Positions 25,278-34,377 of a stretch of DNA of 64,000 bases are shown piece after piece; the stretch's first letter is position 1; every line of letters starts with the position of its first letter. The stretch is from CBDBCU01 sp965242615 (lineage in GTDB: Bacteria > Chloroflexota > Dehalococcoidia > Lucifugimonadales > UBA3495), in the NCBI GenBank assembly GCA_965242615.1, contig CBDESR010000005.1, positions 124,001-188,000 of the forward strand. Reading direction: 5' to 3'. The translations under genes were made by a program, and so were the position numbers. The notes below the pieces were generated by a model. That model worked only from the letters and a program-made list of their open reading frames with translations, was not told where the DNA came from and made no database searches.

Positions 25278-27065
25278 TTACCGCGGGCTGCGTTCCTGGC
25301 GGTGGGCTTGGAGAACATCGCCAAGCTCAAAGTCGTTAAAGCCGGCCAGGATGATACCGCAGTCCATCCCGTTGGTAATTTCGTTGACTTCCTCCCGGAA
25401 GTGGCGCAGGCTGCCAATAGCCGTTTCCTCGAGGGCGGCGCCTTCCCGCATTACCCGGATGTTGGCGCCGCGGTTAATGCGGCCTTCGATAACGCGGCAG
25501 CCGGCGATTTTCACATTGCGGCGGGAGGGGAAAATCTCGCGAACTTCGGCTTGGCCGACGATGATGTCGGTGTAAGCCGGTTCAAGCATCCCGTGGAGGG
25601 CTTGCTCGATGTCCTCAATCATCTGGTAGATGATGGCGTAGTGGCGGATTTCGACGCCCATTCGCTCGGCGACCCGCTCCACGCCGAGGGCATTGCCCAC
25701 GGCAAAACCAACAATGATGGCCCCGGAGGCGCTGGCGAGCAGCACATCGGATTCGGTAACATTGCCGCTGCCGGCGTGGAGGATCCGCACCCGGGCTTCG
25801 GCGTCGGTCAGCCTTTCCAAGGATTGGCGGACGGCCTCGACGCTGCCCTGGACATCGGCTTTGAGGACCAGGTTCAGTTCCTTGATGTCGCCGGCGTCAA
25901 TCTGCTTGACCACTTCCTCGAGGGTCAAGGCGCGGGCTTGGGACTGCTGGCTGGCTTTCAGCCGTTCCCGGTCGGTGGCGGTGGCCCGGGCCAAACGCTC
26001 GTTGGGGAATACCGACATCAAATCCCCGGCTTCGGGCAAAGAGCCGAAGCCCAGCACTTCGGCCGGCGCGCCCGGCACTACTTCTTTGACTACCCGGCCG
26101 CGGTCGTTGGCCAAGGCTTTGACCCGGCCCCAAGCCGTGCCGGCCACGATATAGTCGCCCACTTGCAGGGTGCCGCTCTGGACCAGGACGGTAGCCGTAG
26201 GGCCGCGCTTGCGGTCCAGTTTGGCCTCAATGACGGCGCCGCTGGCCGGGCGGGAGGGGTTGGCTTTCAGTTCGGAGATTTCGGCTACTACCAGCAGGTT
26301 CTCCAGGAGGTCGTCGATGCCATCGCCGGTGCGGGCGGAAACGGGGACGGAAATGACTTCGCCGCCCCAATCCTCGACGAGGAGGTTGTGCTGGCTGAGC
26401 TGCCGCTTTACCCGTTCCGGGTCGGCGCCGGGCAAGTCCATTTTGTTGATGGCGACGACGATGGGGACATCGGCGGCCCGGGCGTGGTCAATGGCTTCCT
26501 CGGTTTGCGGCATAATGCCGTCATCGGCGGCTACTACCAGCACGGCGATGTCGGTAACGCGCGCGCCGCGGGAGCGGATGGCGGTAAAGGCTTCGTGGCC
26601 GGGGGTGTCGAGGAAGGTAATTTTGTTGCCCTGATAGTCCACCTGATAAGCGCCGATGTGCTGGGTAATGCCGCCCACTTCCCGGTCGGCGACATGGGCG
26701 TTGCGGATGGAGTCGAGGAGGCTGGTTTTGCCGTGGTCGACATGGCCGAGGATGGTAACGACCGGGGGCCGGCCGGCGAGGGAATCCACATCCTCGGCGC
26801 CGTTGCTGGCGCCGACCAGCGCGCCTTTTTCCGCCACCGGTTCGGCGACCCGGGTGCGGATGCCATAGGCGGCAGTAACCAGGGCAGCCACTTCGTGGTC
26901 GACGACCTGGTTCATCGAGACCATAATCCCGTTGCGCATCAATTGCTTGATGACATCCACCGGGCTTTGGTCAATCAGTTCCGACAGGTGCTTGACCGTC
27001 AGGGTTTGCGGCAGCACCAAGGTGCGGGAAGGGCCGCTGCGGCGGACTTCTCTGGTAGTGGTCAT
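25278..27065 (-). CDS. infB: Translation initiation factor IF-2 (short form)
   Basis: A 595-residue GTPase delivering initiator tRNA to the 30S subunit. GHVDHGKTS (G1), GGITQHIGAYQV (G2), DTPGHEAF (G3) and NKMD (G4) are intact, followed by the IF-2 domains II-IV ending in GDVLQAH. The long variable N-terminal domain of many bacteria is absent; only about 95 residues precede the G domain, containing the IF2_N helical unit VKHLSELIDQSPVDVIKQLM. The start lies one base after the ylxR stop (TAG-A-ATG), implying coupled translation. Confidence 0.97.
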   Translation of the reverse strand: MTTTREVRRSGPSRTLVLPQTLTVKHLSELIDQSPVDVIKQLMRNGIMVSMNQVVDHEVAALVTAAYGIRTRVAEPVAEKGALVGASNGAEDVDSLAGRPPVVTILGHVDHGKTSLLDSIRNAHVADREVGGITQHIGAYQVDYQGNKITFLDTPGHEAFTAIRSRGARVTDIAVLVVAADDGIMPQTEEAIDHARAADVPIVVAINKMDLPGADPERVKRQLSQHNLLVEDWGGEVISVPVSARTGDGIDDLLENLLVVAEISELKANPSRPASGAVIEAKLDRKRGPTATVLVQSGTLQVGDYIVAGTAWGRVKALANDRGRVVKEVVPGAPAEVLGFGSLPEAGDLMSVFPNERLARATATDRERLKASQQSQARALTLEEVVKQIDAGDIKELNLVLKADVQGSVEAVRQSLERLTDAEARVRILHAGSGNVTESDVLLASASGAIIVGFAVGNALGVERVAERMGVEIRHYAIIYQMIEDIEQALHGMLEPAYTDIIVGQAEVREIFPSRRNVKIAGCRVIEGRINRGANIRVMREGAALEETAIGSLRHFREEVNEITNGMDCGIILAGFNDFELGDVLQAHRQERSPR

Positions 27066-27066
27066 T

Positions 27067-27363
27067 CTATTGCTCCAATGCCTGGGGGTCGGCGACCTGC
27101 TCCCGGTAGTAATCCAGCAGCAGTTGCCGTTCCCGGCCGGGGATGGCGGTTTTCAAGCCCCGTTCCAATCCCCCGCGACGGACGCCTTTTTCCCAACAAG
27201 CCGACGCGGCGCACAGATAAGAGCCGCGGCCGTTGGCTTTCCCGGTGGCGTCGGCTTGTACCGCGCCCTCGGGCGTACGGACAATGCGGGTCAGCGACCG
27301 CTTGTCCGTCTTTTGCCCGCAGGCTACGCACTTGCGCTCCGGGATGTGCCGGGTTTTCGGCAA
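27067..27363 (-). CDS. ylxR: YlxR family RNA-binding protein (RnpM)
   Basis: A 98-residue basic protein with the YlxR signature RKCVACGQKTDKRSLTRIVR, then GRGSYLCAASACWEKG. The family binds RNase P RNA or tRNA-like RNAs and sits between nusA and infB in most Gram-positive lineages, as here. The start is TTG (complement of 27361-27363), nine bases after GGAGGT. It abuts infB by one base. Confidence 0.92.
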   Translation of the reverse strand: MPKTRHIPERKCVACGQKTDKRSLTRIVRTPEGAVQADATGKANGRGSYLCAASACWEKGVRRGGLERGLKTAIPGRERQLLLDYYREQVADPQALEQ

Positions 27364-27398
27364 GGCTTTGGTACCTCCGGTGAAAATCGCCGCCGTGA

Positions 27399-29020
27399 TT
27401 AGCGGCCGCCGCCGCGATTGCCGCCCCGGTTGCCGGCGCCGGAATTGCGCCGGCGGCGCCCGGAGCGGCCGCCGCCCCGATATTCGCCAACCAAGTCCTC
27501 GGCAAAACGAATCTTGCCGGCGTCCGGGGTCAGGATGGGGGCTTCGGGCAAGTCCGGGAAAAACTCCTCTACCTCGACTTCGTCGGCTTCCTCCGGCACT
27601 TCGTCCAGGGTAAAGGTTTCCAGTTCGTCGACGCTGATGGTGGGGGCGGCTTCCTCCGGGGTCGGCTGGGTTTCCGCTTCCTCCCGAATCATTGCCTCGA
27701 GCAGGGCGTCCTCGTCGATGTCCGCGACTTCGGGCAATGGCGCGGAGGCTTCCGGCACCGCAATCGTTTCGGCAACGGGAGCGGGCGGCGGCGAAACTTC
27801 CTCTTGCTGCTGTTGGGCTTCGACGATGGCTTCGGCCTCGGCCACAGCGGCCACGGATTCAGCAACTTCAGCCGCTGCCGGTTCCTCAGCAGCCGGGGCT
27901 TCGGCGGTCATACCAATGGATTCCCGGGCGGCCCGGCGGCGCTGCTCCTCGGCTTCTTTTTGGCGAACTTCCTTAATTTCCTCCCATTCGGGGAGACCTT
28001 TGATGTCCAGCCGCCAGCCGACCAGCCGGGCGGCGAGGCGGGCGTTCTGCCCTTCTTTGCCGATAGCCAGGGACAATTGTCGTTCCGGGACGACGACGAT
28101 AGCGGTCATTTCCTCCGGGGCCAGTTCGACATGAACCACTTCCGAGGGGCTGATGGCGTTGGCGATAAAGTCTTTGGGGTCGGGTTCCCAGGGGACTACA
28201 TCGATTTTTTCGCCCTGGAGTTCGTTGACGATGCTCTGGATGCGGTTGCCGCGGAGGCCGATGCAAGCGCCTACCGGGTCGACGCCTTCCTGCAAGGCCT
28301 GAACGGCGATCTTGCTGCGAAAGCCGGCGTCCGGGAGATGGCTTTGATGGCCACGGTGCCGTTATAGACTTCCGGCACTTCAATCTCAAAGAGCCGTTTC
28401 AGCATATCCCGGTCGCTGCGGGATACGGTGATTTCCGGCCCCTTGACGCCGTTCTCCACATTCTGGACATAGACCTTAATGCGCTGGCCTTTCTTGTACC
28501 GCTCGGTCGGCACCTGCTCTTGGAGCGGCATCGTCGCTTGGGCCCGGCCCAATTCCAGGGTTATGGAGCGGTTGGATTCGACCTGCTCGACTACGCCGGT
28601 GATGATGTCATCCCGGTGCTGGAGAAATTCCTCGAAGAGGAGTTCCCGTTCGGCTTCGCGGAGGCGTTGCAGGACGACCTGCTTGGTGGTCTGGGCGGCG
28701 ATGCGGCTGGGGATGTAGGGGATGGCTCCGGCCGGGGCGATTTCGTCGCCGATGGCAACATCCCCTTTGACTTGGCGGGCCTCCGGGAGGGCAATCTCCC
28801 GGCTGTCATCCTCGACCGTCTCGACGACGGTTTTCAGGGCGAAAACGCTGACTTCGCCGGTATTGGGGTTCAGGGTTACATTGATGTTCTGGCCGGCGGC
28901 CGGGTTATCCTTGCGGAAAGCCGAGGCCAAAGCCACCTCAACGGCGCTCAACACCTGTTCCCGGGGCAAGTGCCGTTCCGCGGCCATCTGGGTCAACGCT
29001 ATCAAGAAATCGCTTTTCAC
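27399..29020 (-). CDS. nusA: Transcription factor NusA, with single-base frameshift and long RGG tail
   Basis: Two overlapping frames make one NusA. The first (29020 to about 28330) holds the N-terminal RNA-polymerase-binding domain and S1 domain, ending GTVAIKAISR. The second holds the KH domains (VGACIGLRGNRIQSIVNEL; LAIGKEGQNARLAARL). One base is missing at about 28331-28332; adding a G restores ISRDAGFRSKIAVQAL and a 540-residue protein. After the KH domains comes a tail of about 170 residues, first acidic (many Glu/Ala), then GGGRSGRRRRNSG and GGNRGG. Such an RGG-rich end is unusual for NusA. It heads the operon nusA-ylxR-infB-rbfA-truB. Confidence 0.9.
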
Positions 29021-29197
29021 TGCCTGGCCCTCCCCGGATTAAGGTTGTTGGCGGCGGCGCGGTTCAGCCGCCGCCCGGATTCAGCCTGATGTTTGCGGCC
29101 GACAGCTGACTGCGGCCTACTGCCGGGCGGTTTAATCGGCTGCCACCGGTCAAGGAAGCGGGTAAAAACCCCACTTCCAGCGTCAATACACGCGGTC

Positions 29198-29226
29198 AGT
29201 ATAGCATTGACCGGGGACGGTTTCAA
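29198..29226 (-). promoter_or_regulatory. Promoter of the nusA operon
   Basis: Read leftward: TTGAAA (complement of 29221-29226), 17 bp, TATACT (complement of 29198-29203). The predicted start is near 29191. Confidence 0.7.
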
Positions 29227-29284
29227 GGTTATAACCGTTAATTACTTCCCGCAATCCTTTTTGGATTTATCCGCCGCCCATTAG

Positions 29285-29314
29285 AAAGCCCGCCATTCCA
29301 TTATGACGGGCTTT
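29285..29314 (-). terminator. Terminator of the cysteine synthase gene
   Basis: AAAGCCCG (29285-29292) and CGGGCTTT (29307-29314) form a stem with a 14-nt loop. Read leftward it ends in GGGCTTTCTAAT. Confidence 0.75.
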
Positions 29315-29341
29315 GCGCGGCTAAGGCTTGCGGCCGGGGTT

Positions 29342-30292
29342 TTACCACCAGATTTTGCCTTGGGCTTCCTTTTCCAACTGTTCGTAGTCTTTAGTCCAGA
29401 GGCTGGTGCTGAGGTATTTCCAACCGCCATCAGCCAGGAGGCAGACGATATGGCCGGATTCGAGGCGTTCCGCCTGCCGCATTGCGCCATAGACTACCGA
29501 CCCGGAGGAGATGCCGGCGAATACGCCTTCCTGATGCAGGAGTTCTTTGGTGGTGCGGAAGGCGGGCAGGCTGCCGACCAGCAGGCGGGCGTCCAGCATA
29601 TTCAAGTCCAGGATGGGGGGGACGTAGCCATCCTCGAGGCGGCGGAGGCCGGAGATGAAGTCGTCCGGCTCCGGGGCCACGGCGACGATTTTGACTTCGG
29701 GGTTGTGTTCGCGCAGGCGGCGGCCAACGCCCATCAGAGTGCCGCCGGTGCCGAGGCCGGCGACGAACAGATCCACATCCGGCACCGTGTCCACGATTTC
29801 CTGGCCGGTGGTTTCATAGTGGGCGTCCGGGTTGCCGCTGTTGCCGTACTGGTACATCATCAGGTAGTCGTGGGGGCGCTTTTCAGCCAAATCCTGGGCG
29901 ACTTCGATGGCGCCGTTGCTGCCTTTTTCGCCATCGGAAAAGATGATGTCCGCGCCGTAGGCGTAGAGGAGTTGGCTGCGTTCCACGCTGACATTTTCGG
30001 GCATCACCACAGATACCTTGTAACCTTTGAGGCGGCCAATCATGGCCAAGGCAATGCCGGTATTGCCGCTGGTCGGCTCCAGCAGAGTGCGGTGGGGCGA
30101 AATTTCCCCGGTATCCTCGGCCCGTTCAATCATTTTCAGGGCGATGCGGTCTTTGACGCTGCCGGTGGGGTTCTGCCCCTCGAGCTTGGCGTAGATGTGG
30201 ACGCCGGGCTTGGGGCTGAGGTTTTGCAGCTCGATGACCGGCGTGTTGCCGATGGTGGAGAGGATACCTTTGTAGGCCAGCCGAGTAACCAT
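29342..30292 (-). CDS. Cysteine synthase family protein (CysK/CysM)
   Basis: A 316-residue PLP enzyme that replaces the acetyl or phospho group of an activated serine with sulfide or a sulfur carrier. KLEGQNPTGSVKDR carries the PLP Lys, PTSGNTGIALA the phosphate/substrate loop, and GTGGTLMGVGRRLRE the PLP-phosphate site. The ATG at 30292 (MVTRLAYKG) is chosen over the one 18 bp upstream because AAAGGA lies four bases before it. Just upstream lies an E1-like adenylyltransferase, suggesting a sulfur-carrier-dependent route as in the CysO/CysM system. Confidence 0.92.
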   Translation of the reverse strand: MVTRLAYKGILSTIGNTPVIELQNLSPKPGVHIYAKLEGQNPTGSVKDRIALKMIERAEDTGEISPHRTLLEPTSGNTGIALAMIGRLKGYKVSVVMPENVSVERSQLLYAYGADIIFSDGEKGSNGAIEVAQDLAEKRPHDYLMMYQYGNSGNPDAHYETTGQEIVDTVPDVDLFVAGLGTGGTLMGVGRRLREHNPEVKIVAVAPEPDDFISGLRRLEDGYVPPILDLNMLDARLLVGSLPAFRTTKELLHQEGVFAGISSGSVVYGAMRQAERLESGHIVCLLADGGWKYLSTSLWTKDYEQLEKEAQGKIWW

Positions 30293-30374
30293 AATTCCTT
30301 TCCGGGTCAAGGGCTTTTCCCGCCCCGGGCCGTGGGGCGGGCCGGGTTCTGCTGAGGGCTGCCGGCGGATTTCC

Positions 30375-31235
30375 CTAGTTGCCGGCTACGCCCGCCGGTT
30401 CCGGGGCAGCCAAGCCGCAAAAGATTTCGTAGTCAATCAGTTCGGTCACGGTGGGGTTGTCGCCGCAGAGAGGGCAAGCCGGGTTGCGCTTGAGCTTGAC
30501 TTCCCGGAAACTCATACTGAGGGCGTCGATGAGCAGGAGGCGGGAAGTGAGGCTTTCGCCGATGCCGAGGAAATACTTGAGGGCTTCGGTGGCCTGGATG
30601 CTGCCGACCAAGCCGGTGAGCGCGCCGAGAACGCCGGCTTCGGCACAGTTAGGCACCATCCCCGGCGGGGGCGGCGACGGGAACAGGCAGCGGTAGCAGC
30701 CTTGTCCGGGGAGAAAGACGGTGGCTTGACCGTCGAAAATAAGGATGCTGCCATCGACCAGGGGCTTGTTCAGCAGGTAGCAGGCATCGTTCACCAAGTA
30801 GCGGGTGGCAAAGTTGTCCGCGCCGTTAATCACCAGGTCGTACTGGCTGATGATTTCCAGGGCGTTGTCGGATTCGAGGCGTACTTCGTGGGGGATAACC
30901 TGGACATCCGGGTTGTAGGCGTGGATGTTGTCGATGGCCGACTGGAGTTTGGGGCGGCCGATGTCGTCGGAGTGGTGCAGGATTTGCCGCTGGAGATTGG
31001 AAATCTCGACCACATCGAAGTCCACGATGCCGACGGCGCCGACGCCGGCCAAGGCGAGGTAGATGGCGGAGGGGGAGCCGAGGCCGCCGGCGCCGACGAT
31101 GAGGGCTTTGGCCTGCATCAGTTTGCGCTGGCCGGCGCTGCCGACATCGCCCATAATGATGTGGCGGCTATAGCGTTTGACCTGTTCCGGGGTCAGGGCC
31201 AGAGGCGGCGGCGCGGTCTTGGTCATAGTGGTCAT
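30375..31235 (-). CDS. ThiF/MoeB/HesA family adenylyltransferase
   Basis: An E1-like enzyme of about 286 residues that adenylates the C-terminal glycine of a ubiquitin-like sulfur carrier. VKRYSRHIIMGDVGSAGQ starts the domain, LIVGAGGLGSPSAIYLA is the nucleotide-binding loop, VDFDVVEISNLQRQ the Mg/ATP segment, and CYRC ... CPLC the zinc pair. A C-terminal rhodanese domain is missing, so it is MoeB/ThiF-length. The start at 31235 follows GAGGAGG; a longer frame from 31292 lacks such a site. It precedes cysteine synthase by 83 bp on the same strand. No carrier gene is visible here. Confidence 0.88.
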   Translation of the reverse strand: MTTMTKTAPPPLALTPEQVKRYSRHIIMGDVGSAGQRKLMQAKALIVGAGGLGSPSAIYLALAGVGAVGIVDFDVVEISNLQRQILHHSDDIGRPKLQSAIDNIHAYNPDVQVIPHEVRLESDNALEIISQYDLVINGADNFATRYLVNDACYLLNKPLVDGSILIFDGQATVFLPGQGCYRCLFPSPPPPGMVPNCAEAGVLGALTGLVGSIQATEALKYFLGIGESLTSRLLLIDALSMSFREVKLKRNPACPLCGDNPTVTELIDYEIFCGLAAPEPAGVAGN

Positions 31236-31292
31236 AATCCTGATGTCCTCCTCGATGGTCAGGATGCGCCGGGGCGGGTTAGGGGCATACAT

Positions 31293-31567
31293 AGAGCCTG
31301 CGCCCCCGGTCGGGCTGCCCGGTTTGGGGCGGGCGCAGGCTCCAATTTCCGGTTAGGATGATGGGCCGCCTGCTCCCTATGTAGCGGGACAGGCGCAACA
31401 GGTAAGGTTGGGTGGCAATATGGACAGGTTCATCAGGGAATTAAGTTTAGTATGGACAGCGGGAGATGTCAAGCAAGGATACCGAAATTTCCAAACTGGG
31501 GCGCGGTTTCCGGTTTTGCGGATTCCGCCTTGCCGGGATGAAAAGGTTGCTGCCGCCGGTCGCCGGT
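31293..31567. other. Gene-free interval with a leader hairpin
   Basis: A 12-bp stem GAGCCTGCGCCC/GGGCGCAGGCTC (31294-31305 with 31331-31342) lies just upstream of the adenylyltransferase reading frame and could shape its leader. No gene is supported in the rest. Confidence 0.5.
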
Positions 31568-32941
31568 TCAGGGTATCCACCAATCCGGTTCCTGGTCGAA
31601 AAATACTTGCGGGGCATAGAATTGGACGCCGGCGATGGTTACTACCAAGTCGGAACCGTAATACTCGCCGACATAGTGGCAAGGGCCGCGGTCGCGCCAG
31701 TTGTCCCAGCTGTACCATTCGGCATCCGGGTCGTATTCCACGCGGGTAGCGCAAAACTGGGCGTCCTGGTAATTGGCGGGACAATCCGGCGTTTCGTGGG
31801 GATAGCATTGGTCCACGCCATAAACTTCGTTGCCCGGAGCCGGCCAAGTAATTTCAACCAGAAAGGAACCGTCGCTCCAAGTAGCTTGGGGGAAACGGCC
31901 GCCATCGCCGAACCAGGTAGCGGTCGGGACTTCGTCGGCCGGGTCGGGCAAGTATATATTTAGTCCGTTCTGCAAGCTGTACCAGCGTTGAAAGAGTTCG
32001 GACAGGTCAACGGCGTGTCCCACATTGTCCAACACGCCGGATTGGCTGTAAGTGTTAACCCCGATGACTGTACCGGTGTCCATCGACAACAGGGGGCCGC
32101 CGGAATTGCCGGGGTTAATGGCCGTGTCGGTCCGAATATGTTTCACATCCCCGGATTCGACAAAAAGTATATCGTAATTTGAGATAATTCCCCGGGTATG
32201 GGAGTATTGTCCATCAGGGAAGCCAGCGGCCAACAATTCCTCGCCGATACGGAGCGGCTCGGTTGCCGAGCGGCGGAACTTTAGCCCGTCGCTGCTTTCC
32301 GCGATGAAGGAATTGCCATCCGGGGTAAAATCCCCGGGCTGCAAATCCAGCAGGGCCAGGTCAGCCACTTCGTCGACGCCCAGCACCGGGGCGGTGATGG
32401 GCGGGAAGTCGTCGTACCAGAATGCCTCTACAGCGGAGTTGCGGTCGACGACGTGGGCATTGGTTACAGCGTACCAGCGTTCACTAGCGCTGCGGCGGAT
32501 GAAAAATCCCGAACCGAAGCCATCCGGCGTTTCAATTAAAAGAGCCAAGGCATCCAACCGTTCGCTCCAGTCGGCAATGCTGGGTGCCGGGGTAGCAATT
32601 GGCTGGGGAGTAGCCGTAGGCCGGGGTGTCGGCGTGGGTGTTGGGGTGGGAGTTGCCGTAGGAATGGGAGTGTTGGTCGGCACCGGCGTCCAAGTAGGTA
32701 CGGGCGTCCAGGTGGGGGGAGGAGTCGGTGTGGGCTGCTGTTGCAAGGCGACAATGGTAGCCGGCAAGTCCGGCGTTGCCGTTACCACAATCGGAGTCAT
32801 TGGCCTACTGGTGGCGGGAACATCCGGGGTAGCAAGGACAATCCGAATGGGAGCCGGGGTTTCGGCCGGAGCCGCCGGGCGGCACGCCGCAAGGGCCGGG
32901 ATAAGAAGGAGCAACGCCAGCAGAGTTAGGGCAACTTTCAA
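31568..32941 (-). CDS. Trypsin-like serine protease lipoprotein
   Basis: A 457-residue exported protease. The start is TTG at 32941, nine bases after AAAGGAG, opening a signal peptide (KVALTLLALLLLIPALAAC) with a lipobox. About 95 residues of Pro/Thr-rich linker with repeated TPTPTP follow. The catalytic domain keeps the S1C triad: His in TNAHVVD, Asp in EVADLALLDL, Ser in INPGNSGGPLL. The C-terminal 120 residues form an extra Trp/Tyr/Cys-rich domain (VDQCYPHETPDC ... CATRVEY) without a PDZ. It likely degrades or senses extracytoplasmic proteins. Confidence 0.88.
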   Translation of the reverse strand: MKVALTLLALLLLIPALAACRPAAPAETPAPIRIVLATPDVPATSRPMTPIVVTATPDLPATIVALQQQPTPTPPPTWTPVPTWTPVPTNTPIPTATPTPTPTPTPRPTATPQPIATPAPSIADWSERLDALALLIETPDGFGSGFFIRRSASERWYAVTNAHVVDRNSAVEAFWYDDFPPITAPVLGVDEVADLALLDLQPGDFTPDGNSFIAESSDGLKFRRSATEPLRIGEELLAAGFPDGQYSHTRGIISNYDILFVESGDVKHIRTDTAINPGNSGGPLLSMDTGTVIGVNTYSQSGVLDNVGHAVDLSELFQRWYSLQNGLNIYLPDPADEVPTATWFGDGGRFPQATWSDGSFLVEITWPAPGNEVYGVDQCYPHETPDCPANYQDAQFCATRVEYDPDAEWYSWDNWRDRGPCHYVGEYYGSDLVVTIAGVQFYAPQVFFDQEPDWWIP

Positions 32942-33104
32942 TGGTATCGCTCCTTTTGCGGCCGACAATTTTATCTACCCCCGATCTGCTCTCCGGCCGG
33001 TTCGGCGAGGGCAATTATAGCGCAAACCGGCGAGGGATTCCAATTCTTGCACCGCCGCCGCTGTGTTAAAATCACCCCCAACCGCAGAAATTATCGGAGC
33101 GTCA

Positions 33105-33497
33105 ATGATTACCGGATTGATGGTTGGCTTGGGCATTATGGTGGCCTGCGCCCTGATACCCATTGCCCACTTTGTGCTGGTACCAGCCAGTCCCTTTATC
33201 GCCGGCTATTGGGGAATCTCTTTCGCGCCCAACCCGGGGCGGCACTATGCGTTGCACGGGCTGATTTATGGCTCTCTGCTGGGGCTGCTGATGGGATTGG
33301 TCGGGGTAGCGGTGGCTTTTCTGGTGATTGCCCTGTTTGGGGATGACTCCCGGGTGCGGGTACTGGCTTGGATTGTCGTCTTGGTGTTCACCCTTTACAC
33401 CGGTAGCATGGCTACTATGGGCGCGATGTACGCCGCCTTGCGGGAACAGGACAAGGCGAAGCAGGCGGCAGCGGCGGCCGAAGGGTCGGACGGTTAG
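33105..33497 (+). CDS. Hypothetical membrane protein
   Basis: A 130-residue protein with three long hydrophobic segments (GLMVGLGIMVACALIPIAHF; GLIYGSLLGLLMGLVGVAVA; IVVLVFTLYTGSMATMGAMY) and a charged C-terminus (EQDKAKQAAAAAEGSDG). The ATG at 33105 has CGGAG five bases upstream; an upstream GTG would overlap that site. No family recognised. It faces away from the protease gene. Confidence 0.65.
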   Translation: MITGLMVGLGIMVACALIPIAHFVLVPASPFIAGYWGISFAPNPGRHYALHGLIYGSLLGLLMGLVGVAVAFLVIALFGDDSRVRVLAWIVVLVFTLYTGSMATMGAMYAALREQDKAKQAAAAAEGSDG

Positions 33498-33500
33498 CTC

Positions 33501-33702
33501 TTGTCCGGCCTGCCTTACGCCGGCTTGCTGGTGGATTTGGACGGGACGCTGCTGGCGGTGGACACGGTGTCGCTGCGGGTGGCCGCGCCGCTACAGCGTC
33601 GGCCAGCGGCCGGGGCGGGAAGGGACGACGGGCCGCTACTGGATTTATGTCTATCATCAGGGCATCAAAGCGGCCGAAGTGGCCTACGAAGTTACGGAGT
33701 AG
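33501..33702 (+). pseudogene. HAD phosphatase fragment and out-of-frame tail
   Basis: Directly after the membrane protein, YAGLLVDLDGTLLAVDTVSL matches motif I (D-x-D-G-T) of HAD phosphatases but is not continued. In another frame, the sequence ends RYWIYVYHQGIKAAEVAYEV and a stop at 33700-33702. These look like fused remnants of broken genes. Confidence 0.4.
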
Positions 33703-33746
33703 AGAATGGACTGATTTCCGCCGCCAGATTCCGCTCAGCTGTGGGT

Positions 33747-34055
33747 TTAGCCATCCTCCGGGGGCGTCTGCTTGTTCATCAAGTAGTCCCGGCGGCGGCT
33801 GGCTCTCAGTTCCCAATCGCAGGGTTCGCATACGCCTTCGATGCTGATGGTTTTCAGCACAGCCATGACCTGCTCCACCAGTAGCACGGTAGGTTCGCCA
33901 TCCAGCCGCCGCTTGATAATTTCCCACAGGTTTCCGTGCAACGCGGTAGGGTAGGCAACGACCGCCGGCAACTGCGTCTCGTATTTGCCGTCAATGTTGA
34001 TATGCAACTGGTCAACCGGCAAGCCGGCGTTGCACTTTAGGCATACCTCGCTCAT
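33747..34055 (-). CDS. Hypothetical small protein with two CxxC pairs
   Basis: A 102-residue protein starting MSEVCLKCNAGLP, with a second pair in GVCEPCDWEL near residue 80; together they could bind zinc. The ATG at 34055 follows GAGGAG with 8-base spacing, better than the in-frame ATG three codons earlier. No known family. It follows a DUF6883-like fragment across a long inverted repeat. Confidence 0.55.
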   Translation of the reverse strand: MSEVCLKCNAGLPVDQLHINIDGKYETQLPAVVAYPTALHGNLWEIIKRRLDGEPTVLLVEQVMAVLKTISIEGVCEPCDWELRASRRRDYLMNKQTPPEDG

Positions 34056-34083
34056 ACTGTTCACTCCTCGATTCTTTGATTGA

Positions 34084-34125
34084 CCGGCGTCTCAAAAATA
34101 AACTGATTTATTTTTGAGACGCCGG
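34084..34125. repeat. Perfect 19-bp inverted repeat
   Basis: CCGGCGTCTCAAAAATAAA (34084-34102), loop CTGA, and the exact reverse complement (34107-34125). Both GC-rich base and A/T-rich tip make it a possible bidirectional terminator or the remnant ends of a small mobile element. Confidence 0.7.
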
Positions 34126-34149
34126 CGTGTTCAATCTTGCCGCCGATAT

Positions 34150-34377
34150 TCACCGGCGGCACCTTGCAGTCCGGTCGGTTTCCCGGAGGTCAATGACTTC
34201 ATAGGCAACGCCGTGAGCTTTCAGTGCGGCGGCAAATTCCTCCCACCGGTCGGTACGAAAGCCGAAACTGGTAAAGAAGCCTACCTTATCTTTGTCGTCG
34301 GGAACATCCCTCGAAAGCAGGTAATCAACAATTTTTCCCCGCTCAACGATAGCTTGCTCCGCATTAGGCAGTTGCAC
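34150..34377 (-). CDS. DUF6883-like protein, probably truncated
   Basis: A 75-residue protein starting at GTG. LPNAEQAIVERGKIVDYLL, then KVGFFTSFGFRTDRWEEFAAAL and HGVAYEVIDL, match the N-terminal two-thirds of DUF6883, which usually continues with a closing strand region. Here it ends early at ETDRTARCRR, suggesting truncation. DUF6883 proteins commonly sit in small accessory or toxin-like pairs. No clear ribosome binding site. Confidence 0.5.
   Translation of the reverse strand: MQLPNAEQAIVERGKIVDYLLSRDVPDDKDKVGFFTSFGFRTDRWEEFAAALKAHGVAYEVIDLRETDRTARCRR

Larger units (their letters stand above)
29021..29341. other. Leader of the nusA operon; no gene
   Basis: This interval holds the nusA promoter (29198-29226), an untranslated leader of about 170 nt, and the terminator of the cysteine synthase gene (29285-29314). 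No rimP homologue lies here, unlike in many bacteria. Confidence 0.6.

Noticed and set aside
25260..27383. 707-residue rightward reading frame antisense to infB
   Set aside because: It is a shadow of infB/ylxR; no family similarity, and the opposite strand encodes a complete conserved operon.
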